A stretch of DNA of 64,000 nt from Blautia sp. (GCA_022769545.1 JALEJS010000034.1:78088-142087); one strand, 5' to 3'. Counted from the first letter of the stretch, positions 53,086 to 62,540 are shown. Notes: a model not told the origin generated them from the letters alone. Numbers and translations: made by a program.

Positions 53086-54169
53086 TGCACCCCCTTATTT
53101 CTGCATTTTTTAACCGGCCAAGTATTTTGAAGTATTTTCCTTTTCTGCCGCAGGGACAGTCGTCCTCTCCCAGCAGGATTCCCTCATCCTCCGTCAGAAG
53201 AGAATGCCCCGGATAGGACTGCGGAATCATGGAAACCACCTGAACGATTCCCTTCTCACCCACCGGTGCCGGCGCAAAGGTAACAGGATCCCGGACAATC
53301 ACATCCGAGAAAATGGAAGCATGAAGATGTCCATACTCACACTGCATATAAATACAGCCGGTCTGCTCCACCATTCCGTAATAGTCATGAATATTGGACA
53401 GACCGCAAACCTCCTGGAACCGTTTTTTGAAATCCTCCTGGCTGACCGCCTGGCTGATTAGTTTCTTCCATCCTCCGCCGTGAATCATCACCGCATTGGA
53501 AAAATCAAACACGGTTCCCTGCTCTTTCAGACGCACCAGTTCCTGATAAAAGTGCTGCCAGATCATAAAGGTAAATCCAAACAGCAAAATACGCTTTCCG
53601 GCATGCTTCTGCAGGAAAGCCTGTACCGCCTCGATATCCAGCTGCATATCGTCATTCAATGCATAGGTCTTATCCAGTCCGAAAATGGAAAAGCCCAGAA
53701 TTCCCGCACCGCGGGCGGAGAACATGGCACGGTTTTTCACCACAGAGGGACAGTCAATGATCAGCATGGGCATACGTGAGGATCCGGTAAAGTCTGACAC
53801 GATCTTTACCATGGTTTTCTGCTGGTTTGACGCTGTCGCCCGGTCCAGATATATTTTTGAGACAGCCTGACCCGTTGTTCCGGAGGATGTCATGGTTTTG
53901 AATATCTCCTCATCCGGAACCGATTTCAGATCCAGTTCTTTAAACAGTCTTACCGGAAGGAACGGAAGATCATAATAGGTTTTCTCTGTACCGTCAAATT
54001 TCTGCAGCTCCTGTTCATTCAGTCCGACGCTTTCTGCCATTCTCCGGTAAGCTTCACAGTTCCGGAAATGATGAAGTGTCAGATCTGCCTGACGCTTTGT
54101 CATACATTGTATTTTTGCTTCCTTATCCAGAGAATATGGCGCAATATCCAGTATTTTTTCGTATTCCAT
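53057..54169 (-). CDS. LuxE-type acyl-protein synthetase/acyltransferase
   Basis: The start at 54169 (MEYEKILDIAPYSLDKEAKIQCM) has AGGGGG upstream; the ORF-track TTG start overlaps the ligase stop. The 370-residue product is an adenylate-forming fold: TMTSSGTTGQAVSKIYLD near 95-112, HGGGWKKL, and YYGMVEQTG. The C-terminus LGRLKNAEIRGCSDTYAEKF carries the conserved Cys that accepts the acyl chain in LuxE. A CPCG pair sits just before it. It should activate an acid and present it to LuxC. Both it and the upstream ligase can adenylate acids, so roles in series or on different acids are possible. Confidence 0.9.
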   Translation of the reverse strand: MEYEKILDIAPYSLDKEAKIQCMTKRQADLTLHHFRNCEAYRRMAESVGLNEQELQKFDGTEKTYYDLPFLPVRLFKELDLKSVPDEEIFKTMTSSGTTGQAVSKIYLDRATASNQQKTMVKIVSDFTGSSRMPMLIIDCPSVVKNRAMFSARGAGILGFSIFGLDKTYALNDDMQLDIEAVQAFLQKHAGKRILLFGFTFMIWQHFYQELVRLKEQGTVFDFSNAVMIHGGGWKKLISQAVSQEDFKKRFQEVCGLSNIHDYYGMVEQTGCIYMQCEYGHLHASIFSDVIVRDPVTFAPAPVGEKGIVQVVSMIPQSYPGHSLLTEDEGILLGEDDCPCGRKGKYFKILGRLKNAEIRGCSDTYAEKFK

Positions 54170-54189
54170 AATGCCCCCTGCTATAATTT

Positions 54190-55599
54190 TCAAGAATAGT
54201 AAGCGGTTAATTTTTTATATAATACCTTGCCGGCATCATTTTTCGGGATCTCATCGATTTTGATCACCCGGATTGCCGCATGGTTAAAGCCTGTTTTTTC
54301 CACCACAAAATCCTTTACCGGCTCCACCTGACGCTCATCGGTCACAAAAATGTACAGATGGTCGTCCACGCCTGAGCTGGCACATTCCATAAAATCAAAT
54401 TTTGACTTGATGAGACGATCCAGTTCATCCAGATTAATGCGGTTTCCGTATATTTTCAGGAAGCGCTTTTTCCTTCCCACAATATAAAAGAATCCGTCCT
54501 CATCCTTCTGAGCCATATCGCCGGTCTCCAGCCTTCCGCCTCGCTCATCGCCTTTCGCCAGATCCTCTCTGCACTCTGCATATCCCAGCGTCACGTTAGG
54601 ACCCTCGTAGATCAGCTCACCGGTCACCTGCGTTTCCTGAATTTCCTTTCCGTTCACATCAATGATGCTGAGCGTTCCGCCCGGAATGGCAATTCCCATG
54701 GAGCCGATCTTCTGAACGGCATACTCTGCCGGCAGATATCCCATACGCGCGGTCGCTTCACACTGACCGTACATAACAATAAATTTCCGCTGATTGGCAA
54801 AGGCATTTTCCGCAAATTTTTTGTGCAGCTCCACAGACAGTTTTCCGCCGGCCTGCGTACTGTAACGCAAAGACGGAAGCTCCATTCTGTAAAATCTCAG
54901 TTTATCCAGTATCTCATAGGTATACGGAACGCCGCCGAAGCTGGTGGCCTCCTGCTCCCTGAAAAATTTCCAGAATTCCTTCTGCATCAGTGTTTTTTCT
55001 GTCATCAGAAGCGTCGCTCCGACAAAGAAATGACTGTTGATAATAGACAGCCCATACGTATAGTTCATGGGAAGTGTGGAAATCGGACGCTCAGTGTCAT
55101 CCAGTTCCAGATATTCCACGATCGACCGTGCATTGCTCTCCACATTGCGGTAACTCTGACGCACAAATTTGGGGCTTCCCGTAGATCCGGATGTGGTCAG
55201 AAGAAGCCCGAGCTCGGGATACAGTTCATAATCCGTCTCAAATCCGGTCTTCAGCAGCTGGTATCCGTAACGGGAAAATACAGACTCCATTCCTGCAAAA
55301 AACTCCCGGTTCTCATCCGGTGTCCAGATGTACGCGGGATGGTACACCTGAATCAGATGCTCCAGAAGCTCCGTTTCCAGATGGGCATTCAGCATGACCG
55401 GAACGATCCGGTGGTTCATGAAGGACGCATACCCTGCCACCGATCCAATTGTATTTGTACATAACGAAAAGACCACACAACGTCTTCCGACTTTTTGCGC
55501 AATCTCTTCTCCGAAATCTTCCAATTCAGAATAGCTGACCATATTCCCGGCATCGTCGATTATGGCCGTCTTCTCTCCATACTCTTTAAAATTCCACAT
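54190..55599 (-). CDS. AMP-dependent acyl ligase (ANL superfamily)
   Basis: A 469-residue protein. The P-loop is LLTTSGSTGSPK near 131-143. MYGQCEATARMGYLP is motif A5. GRLETGDMAQKDEDGFFYIVGRKKRFLKIYGNRINLDELD carries the hinge. The catalytic Lys is in NDAGKVLYKKL. It activates a carboxylic acid as the adenylate and probably loads the acyl carrier protein encoded directly upstream, whose gene overlaps it by 14 nt. The substrate acid cannot be read from sequence. Confidence 0.92.
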   Translation of the reverse strand: MWNFKEYGEKTAIIDDAGNMVSYSELEDFGEEIAQKVGRRCVVFSLCTNTIGSVAGYASFMNHRIVPVMLNAHLETELLEHLIQVYHPAYIWTPDENREFFAGMESVFSRYGYQLLKTGFETDYELYPELGLLLTTSGSTGSPKFVRQSYRNVESNARSIVEYLELDDTERPISTLPMNYTYGLSIINSHFFVGATLLMTEKTLMQKEFWKFFREQEATSFGGVPYTYEILDKLRFYRMELPSLRYSTQAGGKLSVELHKKFAENAFANQRKFIVMYGQCEATARMGYLPAEYAVQKIGSMGIAIPGGTLSIIDVNGKEIQETQVTGELIYEGPNVTLGYAECREDLAKGDERGGRLETGDMAQKDEDGFFYIVGRKKRFLKIYGNRINLDELDRLIKSKFDFMECASSGVDDHLYIFVTDERQVEPVKDFVVEKTGFNHAAIRVIKIDEIPKNDAGKVLYKKLTAYYS

Positions 55600-55879
55600 T
55601 ATAATGATCCTTCAGTAATTCCATACCTTTCTCAAAAGAGTTAAAGTCAATAATATCATCGGTGTCCATCATGATGTCGAACGCGTCTTCCAGCATGGCA
55701 ACCAGATTCATATGTCCCACAGAATCCCATGCAGGAATTCCTGTGTACTCCAGTCCCGGAAGAACACTTTCCTCCACTTCAAATGCATCCACAAATGCTT
55801 TTACATATAATTCTTTATTTGTCATCTCTTTTTTCCATGAACCGCGGCGTCCGGATTTCCGTTTTTTTGCTTCGGCCAT
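55586..55879 (-). CDS. Acyl carrier protein with basic N-terminal extension
   Basis: A 97-residue protein starting at ATG 55879, which has a strong AAGGAG at five nt; the conventional ACP start (MTNKELYVKAFVDAF) at codon 19 has only a weak site. The 4'-phosphopantetheine Ser is in AWDSVGHMNLV (Ser53). The first 18 residues, MAEAKKRKSGRRGSWKKE, are strongly basic and unusual for an acidic ACP. It is the first gene of the operon and presumably carries the acyl group from the ligase to LuxE/LuxC. Confidence 0.9.
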   Translation of the reverse strand: MAEAKKRKSGRRGSWKKEMTNKELYVKAFVDAFEVEESVLPGLEYTGIPAWDSVGHMNLVAMLEDAFDIMMDTDDIIDFNSFEKGMELLKDHYNVEF

Positions 55880-55927
55880 GTTTACTCCTTATTTTATTTT
55901 ATCTGATATTTCAATCATCTGATTATA

Positions 55928-55956
55928 AGATTAGCCTATATTCCGCCGTTTGTCAA
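55928..55956 (-). promoter_or_regulatory. Promoter of the ACP-lux-transketolase operon
   Basis: Minus strand TTGACA (55951-55956), 17-nt spacer, TAATCT (55928-55933). The -35 box is inside the last codons of the upstream MBL hydrolase gene. A TATAAT lies a few nt further on but at poor spacing. Confidence 0.65.
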
Positions 55957-56652
55957 CCTTCCATCACTGCCCAGAAAGGGGCGCAGCCGCTCCAGACGGT
56001 CTACCTCTCCATGTCCGGGACAGACCATGAGACCATCAGGAAAGCTTTCCAGAATGGGGCGGGTGATCTGCTCCAGACGCACGGGACTTCCGCTGTAAAA
56101 CCGGGTGATGGTAGGGTGTCCGTTTACCAGACTGTCACCCGTAAAGATACAGCAGTCATCTGCCAGGATGCTGATACTCCCCTCCGTGTGTCCCGGCGTA
56201 AACCGGATCGTCAGATTATGATCCTTCCACACCAGGCGCTCCCGATCCTTCAGCAGCACATCCGGAACAATGGAAACCGGACGGATATCCATGGCATCTA
56301 CGGCTGCCCGGTCCGTCCCCTTTCTCAGAAGCAGCAGCGCCCGGTAATGTCTCGACATATTCTGTTCTTCATTCTTCAGATTTTCCGCAGCATTTTCCCC
56401 TGCATATACGCTGCATTCATACAGCGACTGCAGCCAGGGCACACCTCCGGTATGGTCCCAGTGCTCATGGGTCAGAAGAATGGTCAGTCTCCGGATTCCG
56501 TTCTCATCCAGCAGACGTTTCAGTTCCTCTGTGCGGAAGGTATCAATGATCAGTCCCTCATCTTCCTGAAGTATCACATACATATTCGCATCGTTTACCG
56601 GCTGCGTAAACTGATATACAGTCAGGTCCGGTGATATATTTAATCGTTTCAT
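55936..56652 (-). CDS. Metallo-beta-lactamase-fold hydrolase
   Basis: The start at 56652 (MKRLNISPDLTVYQFTQPVNDANMYVI) is chosen because the ORF-track start lies in the glgP terminator. It has 238 residues. Zinc motif THEHWDHTGG (His62-His67), TPGHTEGS and FTGDSLV, and a final CPGHGEVD complete a two-metal site. It is typical of glyoxalase II-like thioesterases or hydrolases. A thioesterase role in the adjacent acyl operon is possible, but the operon promoter starts after it, so the link is weak. The ribosome site is poor. Confidence 0.88.
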   Translation of the reverse strand: MKRLNISPDLTVYQFTQPVNDANMYVILQEDEGLIIDTFRTEELKRLLDENGIRRLTILLTHEHWDHTGGVPWLQSLYECSVYAGENAAENLKNEEQNMSRHYRALLLLRKGTDRAAVDAMDIRPVSIVPDVLLKDRERLVWKDHNLTIRFTPGHTEGSISILADDCCIFTGDSLVNGHPTITRFYSGSPVRLEQITRPILESFPDGLMVCPGHGEVDRLERLRPFLGSDGRLTNGGI

Positions 56653-56689
56653 CTGTTTTTCTCTGTAAAAAAATGATATTAAGATCAAA

Positions 56690-56711
56690 GGCAAAGCCGT
56701 TCAGCTTTGCC
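56690..56711 (-). terminator. Terminator after glgP
   Basis: Minus strand GGCAAAGC / GCTTTGCC stem with a 6-nt loop, followed by TTTGATCTTAAT, 17 nt past the glgP stop. Confidence 0.75.
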
Positions 56712-56728
56712 TTATCATCCTTCACTGA

Positions 56729-59191
56729 TTATTTATTCTTTACAATTACCTTGTCCAGATGCCAGATATCATCCACATATTCCTGGATGGTTCTGTCAGA
56801 GGAGAATTTTCCGCTGCATGCAGTATTCAGAAGAGCCATCTTTGCCCAGCGTTTCTCATCGCGGTATGCTTCTTCCACGCGTTTCTGCGCCTCTGCGTAG
56901 GAACGGAAGTCTGCCAGGATGAAATATCTGTCTGCGCGGTCTGTATTCTTTGTCGTAAGAAGAGAATCATACAGGTCGCGGAACAGTTCCGTATCACGGG
57001 AGAAGGTTCCGTTGATCAGCTGCATCAGCACATTGCGGATCTCCCAGTCTGTATTGTAGATCACGTTCGGATCATATCCGCCGTTGTTTTCATAGTTGAT
57101 TACCTCATCGGAGGACAGACCGAAGATAAATGCATTCTCTGCACCTACTTCCTCAACGATCTCCACATTTGCTCCGTCCATGGTTCCCAGCGTAGGTGCT
57201 CCGTTCAGCATGAACTTCATGTTTCCGGTACCGGATGCCTCTTTACTTGCCGTGGAAATCTGTTCGGAAACATCTGCTGCCGCAAAAATCATTTCGGCAT
57301 TGGATACACGGTAGTTCTCAATGAATACAACCTTGATCTTTCCATTGATGGAAGCGTCGTTGTTTACCACATCTGCCACAGAGTTGATCAGCTTGATGAT
57401 CTTCTTTGCGGTATGATATCCGGCAGATGCCTTGGCGCCGAAAATAAATGTTCTTGGATAGAAATCCATTTCCGGATGCATCTTGATCTGATCATACAGA
57501 TAGATCACATGCAGAATGTTCAGCAGCTGACGCTTGTACTCATGAAGTCTCTTAACCTGTACATCGAAGATAGAACGCGGATCCACTTCCACACCGTTGT
57601 GCTCCAGAATGTATTTTGCAAGACGAACCTTGTTCTGGTATTTGATATTCATAAATTCCTGCTGCGCCTTCTCGTCATCTGCATAAATCTTCAGCTTGCT
57701 GATCTGAGAAAGATCTGTGATCCATTCCGGTCCGATATGGTCTGTTACCCAGTTTGCCAGAAGCGGGTTTCCGTGAAGCAGGAAACGTCTCTGTGTGATA
57801 CCGTTGGTTTTATTGTTGAATTTCTCCGGCATCATCTCCTAGAAATCTCTCAGCTCCTGGTTTTTCAGGATCTCTGTGTGAAGGCGTGCCACACCGTTTA
57901 CGGAATATCCTGCCACGATTGCCAGATGAGCCATCTTTACCTGTCCGTCATAGATGATTGCCATCTTTTTGATCTTTTCGTAATTGCCCGGATATCTCTG
58001 CTGAATCTGCTCAATAAAGCGGCGGTTGATTTCCTCCACGATCTGATATACACGGGGAAGCAGTCTGGAGAACAGCTCGATCGGCCATTTCTCAAGAGCT
58101 TCCGCCATAATGGTATGGTTGGTATAGGCAACACAGTGTGTGGTGATATCCCATGCCTCATCCCAGCCAAGTCCCTCTTCGTCAAGAAGGATACGCATCA
58201 GCTCTGCAACCGCAACCGTCGGATGTGTATCATTCATCTGGAAGACTGCTTTCTTCGGAAGATCATGAATATCGCTGTGATTCTTTTTGAATTTTGCGAT
58301 GGCTGCCTGAAGAGATGCAGATACAAAGAAATACTGCTGTTTCAGACGAAGCTCTTTTCCTGCCATGTGGTTGTCGTTCGGGTAAAGAACCTCAACCAGG
58401 TTTCTTGCCAGGTTTTCCTGCTCAACCGCTTTCTTATAATCACCCTTGTCAAAGGAGTCCAGACCGAAATCAATGATCGGCTCTGCATCCCAGATGCGCA
58501 GTGCATTGACGATTTTATTGTCATATCCGACGATAGGCATGTCGAACGGTACGGCTCTGACAGACTGATATCCCTCGTGGATAAATTTGTTCTGTCTCTT
58601 AACCGGATCGTACTCTACGCGGACATAGCCGCCGAACTTAACCTCTTTTGCATATTCCGGACGACGCAGTTCAAAAGGATAGCCGTTTTTCAGCCAGTTA
58701 TCCGGCGCTTCGATCTGGAAACCATCCTTGATTTCCTGTTTGAACATACCATAACGGTAACGGATACCGCAGCCGTATGCACAGTAATTCAGAGTTGCAA
58801 GAGAGTCAATGAAGCAGGCTGCCAGTCTTCCCAGACCGCCGTTTCCCAGTGCAGGATCCGGCTCCTGATCTTCGATAACATTCAGATCAAGTCCCAGTTC
58901 CTCCAGTGCTTCTTTTACCTCTTCATATGCACAGAGATTGATCAGGTTGTTTCCAAGCGCACGTCCCATCAGGAACTCCATAGACATATAGTAGACGATC
59001 TTCGGATCCTCTTCCTCGTATGCATTCTGGGATTCCATCCAGTTGTCAATGATAACGTCCTTAACTGTATAGCTTACTGCCTGAAAAATCTGCTCCTGGG
59101 TTGCCTCCTCAAGCTTTTTCCGGTACAGGTACTTAACGTTTTCTTTGACGCTTTTCTTGAATGCCTCTTTCTTAAACTGCTTATCGATCAC
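56729..59191 (-). pseudogene. glgP: Glycogen phosphorylase gene interrupted by an in-frame TAG
   Basis: The 820-codon reading frame is intact except for one TAG at 57839-57841 (codon 451). The track therefore shows two ORFs, 57839-59191 and 56729-57835, in the same frame. The junction reads ELRDF-stop-EMMPEKFNNKTNGITQRRF; homologues have Tyr there (RDFYEMMPEKF), so a single base change TAT/TAC to TAG explains it. The N-half has VYYMSMEFLMGR and GNGGLGRLAACF. The C-half has KASAGYHTAKKI and the PLP lysine in EASGTGNMKFMLNGAPTLG. The start is GTG with TTTAGGAGG, only 11 nt after ileS. AGGAG directly before ATGATG might allow re-initiation and a two-piece enzyme. A sequencing error is also possible. 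Confidence 0.85.
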
Positions 59192-59202
59192 GTTTCTTCC
59201 TC

Positions 59203-62200
59203 CTAAATTCTAGATACTCCCATTGTTACCTTTTCTTTGTTGATGTTCCATTCTTTCACATAGCCTTCGGCTTCTCCCAGCACGATATTTTCCGCGAGAA
59301 CCTCCTGGCCGATCTGTGCTTCATGGGCGCGGATGATATCCGCAATCTTATCATTATCTTTGGCATATACACAGATCTTATCCATCACTTCAAAGCCTGC
59401 TTCTTTTCGCATGGTCTGAATCTTGCTGATAATCTCTCTCACAAAGCCTTCCTCAATCAGCTCTGCCGTCAGATTGGTGTCAAGCACCACAGACACATCG
59501 CCATCTGATTCTGTCACAAAACCTTCGCTCTGTGCGGTCTCGATCAGAAGGTCTTCCTCTGTCAGTTCCACATCATTTCCGTTGATATCCAGCTTCAGAA
59601 CACCGGATGTCCGCAGCTCCTGCATTGCCTTCGTTCCGTCAATGGTATTCAGCGTCTGACGGATGCCTCCGAGAAGCTTTCCGTATTTCGGGCCCACAGT
59701 CGGAAGGTTTGGCTTAAAGCTGTAGGAAATGAACGATTCCACATCATCTGCGAATTTTACTTCCTTCACATTCAGCTCATCTGCAATGATATCTGTAAAG
59801 TAGGAATCCATCTTCTTTTCTGCTTTGACATACATGGTGCCGATCGGCTGACGATTCTTGATGTTCGCCGTGTTTCTGCAGGCACGTCCCAGAACGACCA
59901 CCTTCAGAAGCTCTTCCATGTTTTCTTCCAGTTCTCTGTCAATCCATTCTTCTCTGGCTGTCGGATAATCACAAAGATGAATGCTTTCCGGCGCAGACGG
60001 ATCGATTCCTCTGACCAGATTCTGATAAATATCTTCTGTCATGAACGGAATCATCGGCGCAGCAACCTTGGAGACGGTTACCAGCGCGGTATAGAGCGTC
60101 ATATATGCATTGATCTTATCCTGCTCCATGCCCTTAGCCCAGAAACGTTCACGGCTTCTTCTGACATACCAGTTGCTCATTTCATCTACAAATTCCTGGA
60201 GAGCCCTTGCACTTTCCGGAATCTTGTAGTTTTCCAGATCCTCATCCACTGTTTTGATCAGAGAATTCAGCTTAGAGAGCAGCCATTTGTCCATAACCGG
60301 AAGACTGTCATAGTCCAAAGTATATTTCGTAGCGTCAAAATTGTCAATATTGGCATAAAGCACAAAAAATGCATAAGTATTCCACAGTGTACTCATGAAT
60401 TTTCTCTGACCTTCCACAACAGCCTTGCCGTGGAAACGGTTGGGAAGCCATGGTGCACTGTTAATATAGAAGTACCAGCGGATCGCATCTGCACCGTATT
60501 TTTCCAGGGCCTCAAAAGGATCCACCGCATTTCCTTTGGATTTGCTCATCTTCTGTCCGTTCTCATCCTGCACATGTCCCAGAACGATGACGTTCTTATA
60601 CGGAGCCTTGTTAAACAGCAGGGTAGACTCTGCAAGAAGAGAATAGAACCATCCGCGGGTCTGGTCTACCGCCTCAGAGATAAAGTCTGCCGGGAACTGC
60701 TGCTCAAACAGCTCTTTATTCTCAAACGGATAGTGATGCTGTGCAAAAGGCATTGCCCCGGAGTCAAACCAGCAGTCAATCACCTCCGGTACACGGTGCA
60801 TGGTGCCGCCGCACTGCGGGCAGCGGATGGTGATTTCATCGATATACGGACGATGCAGCTCTACCGTTTTTGCCGCCTCGTTTCCGCTCATCTCAAACAG
60901 CTCCTGACGGCTGCCGACAGAGTGCATATGACCGCATTCGCATTCCCAGATGTTCAGTGGTGTTCCCCAGTAACGGTTACGGGAAATTCCCCAGTCCTGA
61001 ACGTTCTCCAGCCAGTCTCCGAAACGGCCCTTTCCGATGCTTTCCGGGATCCAGTTGATGGTATTGTTGTTGCGGATCAGATCCTCCTTCACTGCGGTCA
61101 TCTTAATAAACCAGGATTCCCGGGCATAATAGATCAGAGGCGTATCACATCTCCAGCAGTGCGGATAATCATGCTCAAATTTCGGTGCGTCAAACAGCTT
61201 GCCTTCCTTTTCCAGATCCACAAGAATCAGCGGATCTGCCTTCTTCACAAAGACACCTGCATAGGGAGTCTCTGCCGTCATGTTTCCCTGTCCGTCCACA
61301 AACTGAACAAAGGGGAGGTCATAATCACGGCCCACACGGCTGTCGTCCTCACCGAATGCCGGCGCGATATGAACGATACCGGTACCGTCGCTCATGGTAA
61401 CATAGTTGTCACAGGTCACAAAATGTGCTTTCTTTTTCTGCTTCGCTGCTGCTTCTCCGGCGCAGACAAACAGCGGCTCGTATTCCTTATATTCCAGATC
61501 GGTTCCCTTATATCTCTCCAGAATCTCATAGGCCGGTGTTTCCTCCGAACCCAGCTTTCCGAGAACCTTGTCCAGAAGTGCTTCTGCCATATAATAGGTA
61601 TAGCCGTCTGCAGCCTTTACCTTGCAGTATGTCTCATCCGGGTTCATACAGAGCGCCACGTTAGACGGAAGTGTCCACGGAGTGGTCGTCCATGCCAGGA
61701 AATAGGCATCCTCTCCTACCACCTTAAAGCGCACGATGGCAGACCGTTCCTTGACCGTTTTATAACCCTGTGCCACTTCCTGTGCAGAAAGAGGCGTTCC
61801 GCAGCGCGGACAGTACGGCACAATCTTAAAGCCTTTATACAGAAGCTTCTTATCCCAGATCTCTTTCAGAGCCCACCACTCAGATTCGATATAATCGTCG
61901 TCATATGTTACGTAGGGATTATCCATATCTGCCCAGAAACCTACGGTAGAGGAGAAATCCTCCCACATTCCTTTGTATTTCCAGACACTTTCCTTACACT
62001 GCTGGATAAACGGTTCCATCCCGTATTCCTCGATCTGTTCCTTTCCGTCCAGCCCAAGCTTCTTCTCAACCTCCAGCTCAACCGGAAGGCCATGTGTGTC
62101 CCATCCGGCTTTGCGGGGAACCATATAGCCCTTCATGGTACGGTATCTGGGGATCATATCCTTGATGGTACGGGTCTCTACATGACCGATGTGGGGCTTA

Positions 62201-62355
62201 CCGTTGGCGGTAGGCGGTCCGTCGTAGAAGGTATAGGTCTCGCCTTCCTTACGGTGTTCCATACTTTTTTTGAAAATGTTGTTGTCCTCCCAGAATTTCT
62301 CGACAGCTTTCTCACGGTCTACGAAATTCAGGCTTGTGGGTACCTGCTTGTACAT
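59203..62355 (-). CDS. ileS: Isoleucyl-tRNA synthetase
   Basis: A 1050-residue class I synthetase that charges tRNA-Ile. GKPHIGHVETRTIKDMIPRYRTMKGYMVPRKAGWDTHGLPVE contains HIGH (55-58); KMSKSKGNAVDPF near 602 is the second ATP motif. The editing domain lies between. The length and the long C-terminal anticodon and extension domains fit the eukaryote-like type II IleS, which is often less sensitive to mupirocin; this is a family-level inference. It is preceded by a T-box leader, and the glgP gene follows after 11 nt. Confidence 0.96.
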   Translation of the reverse strand: MYKQVPTSLNFVDREKAVEKFWEDNNIFKKSMEHRKEGETYTFYDGPPTANGKPHIGHVETRTIKDMIPRYRTMKGYMVPRKAGWDTHGLPVELEVEKKLGLDGKEQIEEYGMEPFIQQCKESVWKYKGMWEDFSSTVGFWADMDNPYVTYDDDYIESEWWALKEIWDKKLLYKGFKIVPYCPRCGTPLSAQEVAQGYKTVKERSAIVRFKVVGEDAYFLAWTTTPWTLPSNVALCMNPDETYCKVKAADGYTYYMAEALLDKVLGKLGSEETPAYEILERYKGTDLEYKEYEPLFVCAGEAAAKQKKKAHFVTCDNYVTMSDGTGIVHIAPAFGEDDSRVGRDYDLPFVQFVDGQGNMTAETPYAGVFVKKADPLILVDLEKEGKLFDAPKFEHDYPHCWRCDTPLIYYARESWFIKMTAVKEDLIRNNNTINWIPESIGKGRFGDWLENVQDWGISRNRYWGTPLNIWECECGHMHSVGSRQELFEMSGNEAAKTVELHRPYIDEITIRCPQCGGTMHRVPEVIDCWFDSGAMPFAQHHYPFENKELFEQQFPADFISEAVDQTRGWFYSLLAESTLLFNKAPYKNVIVLGHVQDENGQKMSKSKGNAVDPFEALEKYGADAIRWYFYINSAPWLPNRFHGKAVVEGQRKFMSTLWNTYAFFVLYANIDNFDATKYTLDYDSLPVMDKWLLSKLNSLIKTVDEDLENYKIPESARALQEFVDEMSNWYVRRSRERFWAKGMEQDKINAYMTLYTALVTVSKVAAPMIPFMTEDIYQNLVRGIDPSAPESIHLCDYPTAREEWIDRELEENMEELLKVVVLGRACRNTANIKNRQPIGTMYVKAEKKMDSYFTDIIADELNVKEVKFADDVESFISYSFKPNLPTVGPKYGKLLGGIRQTLNTIDGTKAMQELRTSGVLKLDINGNDVELTEEDLLIETAQSEGFVTESDGDVSVVLDTNLTAELIEEGFVREIISKIQTMRKEAGFEVMDKICVYAKDNDKIADIIRAHEAQIGQEVLAENIVLGEAEGYVKEWNINKEKVTMGVSRI

Positions 62356-62386
62356 AGTGCGCTTCCTTTCTTTTCTTATTACAGCA

Positions 62387-62540
62387 TCATACTATTCAGC
62401 GCCTCATTCACAAAATCGCATCTTCGATGCTTTCCTTTTGTTCATTGAGGCTAGCTCGCCAAAGAAATATTTTCAGAGGTTCTTATGAATGCAAGCATTC
62501 AACGATCCTCTGTCAATATTTCATGGCTCTGAATAGTATC
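62387..62540. repeat. Structured inverted-repeat element between T-box and ileS
   Basis: An 11-bp outer inverted repeat (ATACTATTCAG at 62389-62399, CTGAATAGTAT at 62529-62539) encloses two extended hairpins. One is 62401-62451 (GCCTCA, ACAAAA, GCATC arms with complements). The other is 62464-62522 (GAAATATT, AGAGG, GAATGC arms with complements). As RNA this would be a three-way junction. The terminal repeats and compact structure suggest a small non-autonomous repeat (MITE-like) inserted in the leader. I recall similar sequence in intergenic regions of other Lachnospiraceae, but could not check. Confidence 0.6.

Noticed and set aside
51859-54169. Bacterial luminescence operon
   Set aside because: LuxC and LuxE are present, but luxA, luxB and luxD are absent and the partners (ACP, ligase, transketolase) point elsewhere.
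57839-57841. TAG as pyrrolysine codon in glgP
   Set aside because: Glycogen phosphorylase has Tyr at this site and is not a known pyrrolysine protein; no pyl genes are in the window.
56759-59206. 815-residue plus-strand ORF
   Set aside because: It is antisense to glgP across its length, with Cys/His/Leu-rich composition and no recognisable domain; the minus strand carries conserved phosphorylase motifs.
59977-62448. 823-residue plus-strand ORF
   Set aside because: Antisense shadow of ileS. The long open frame reflects codon bias of the real gene.
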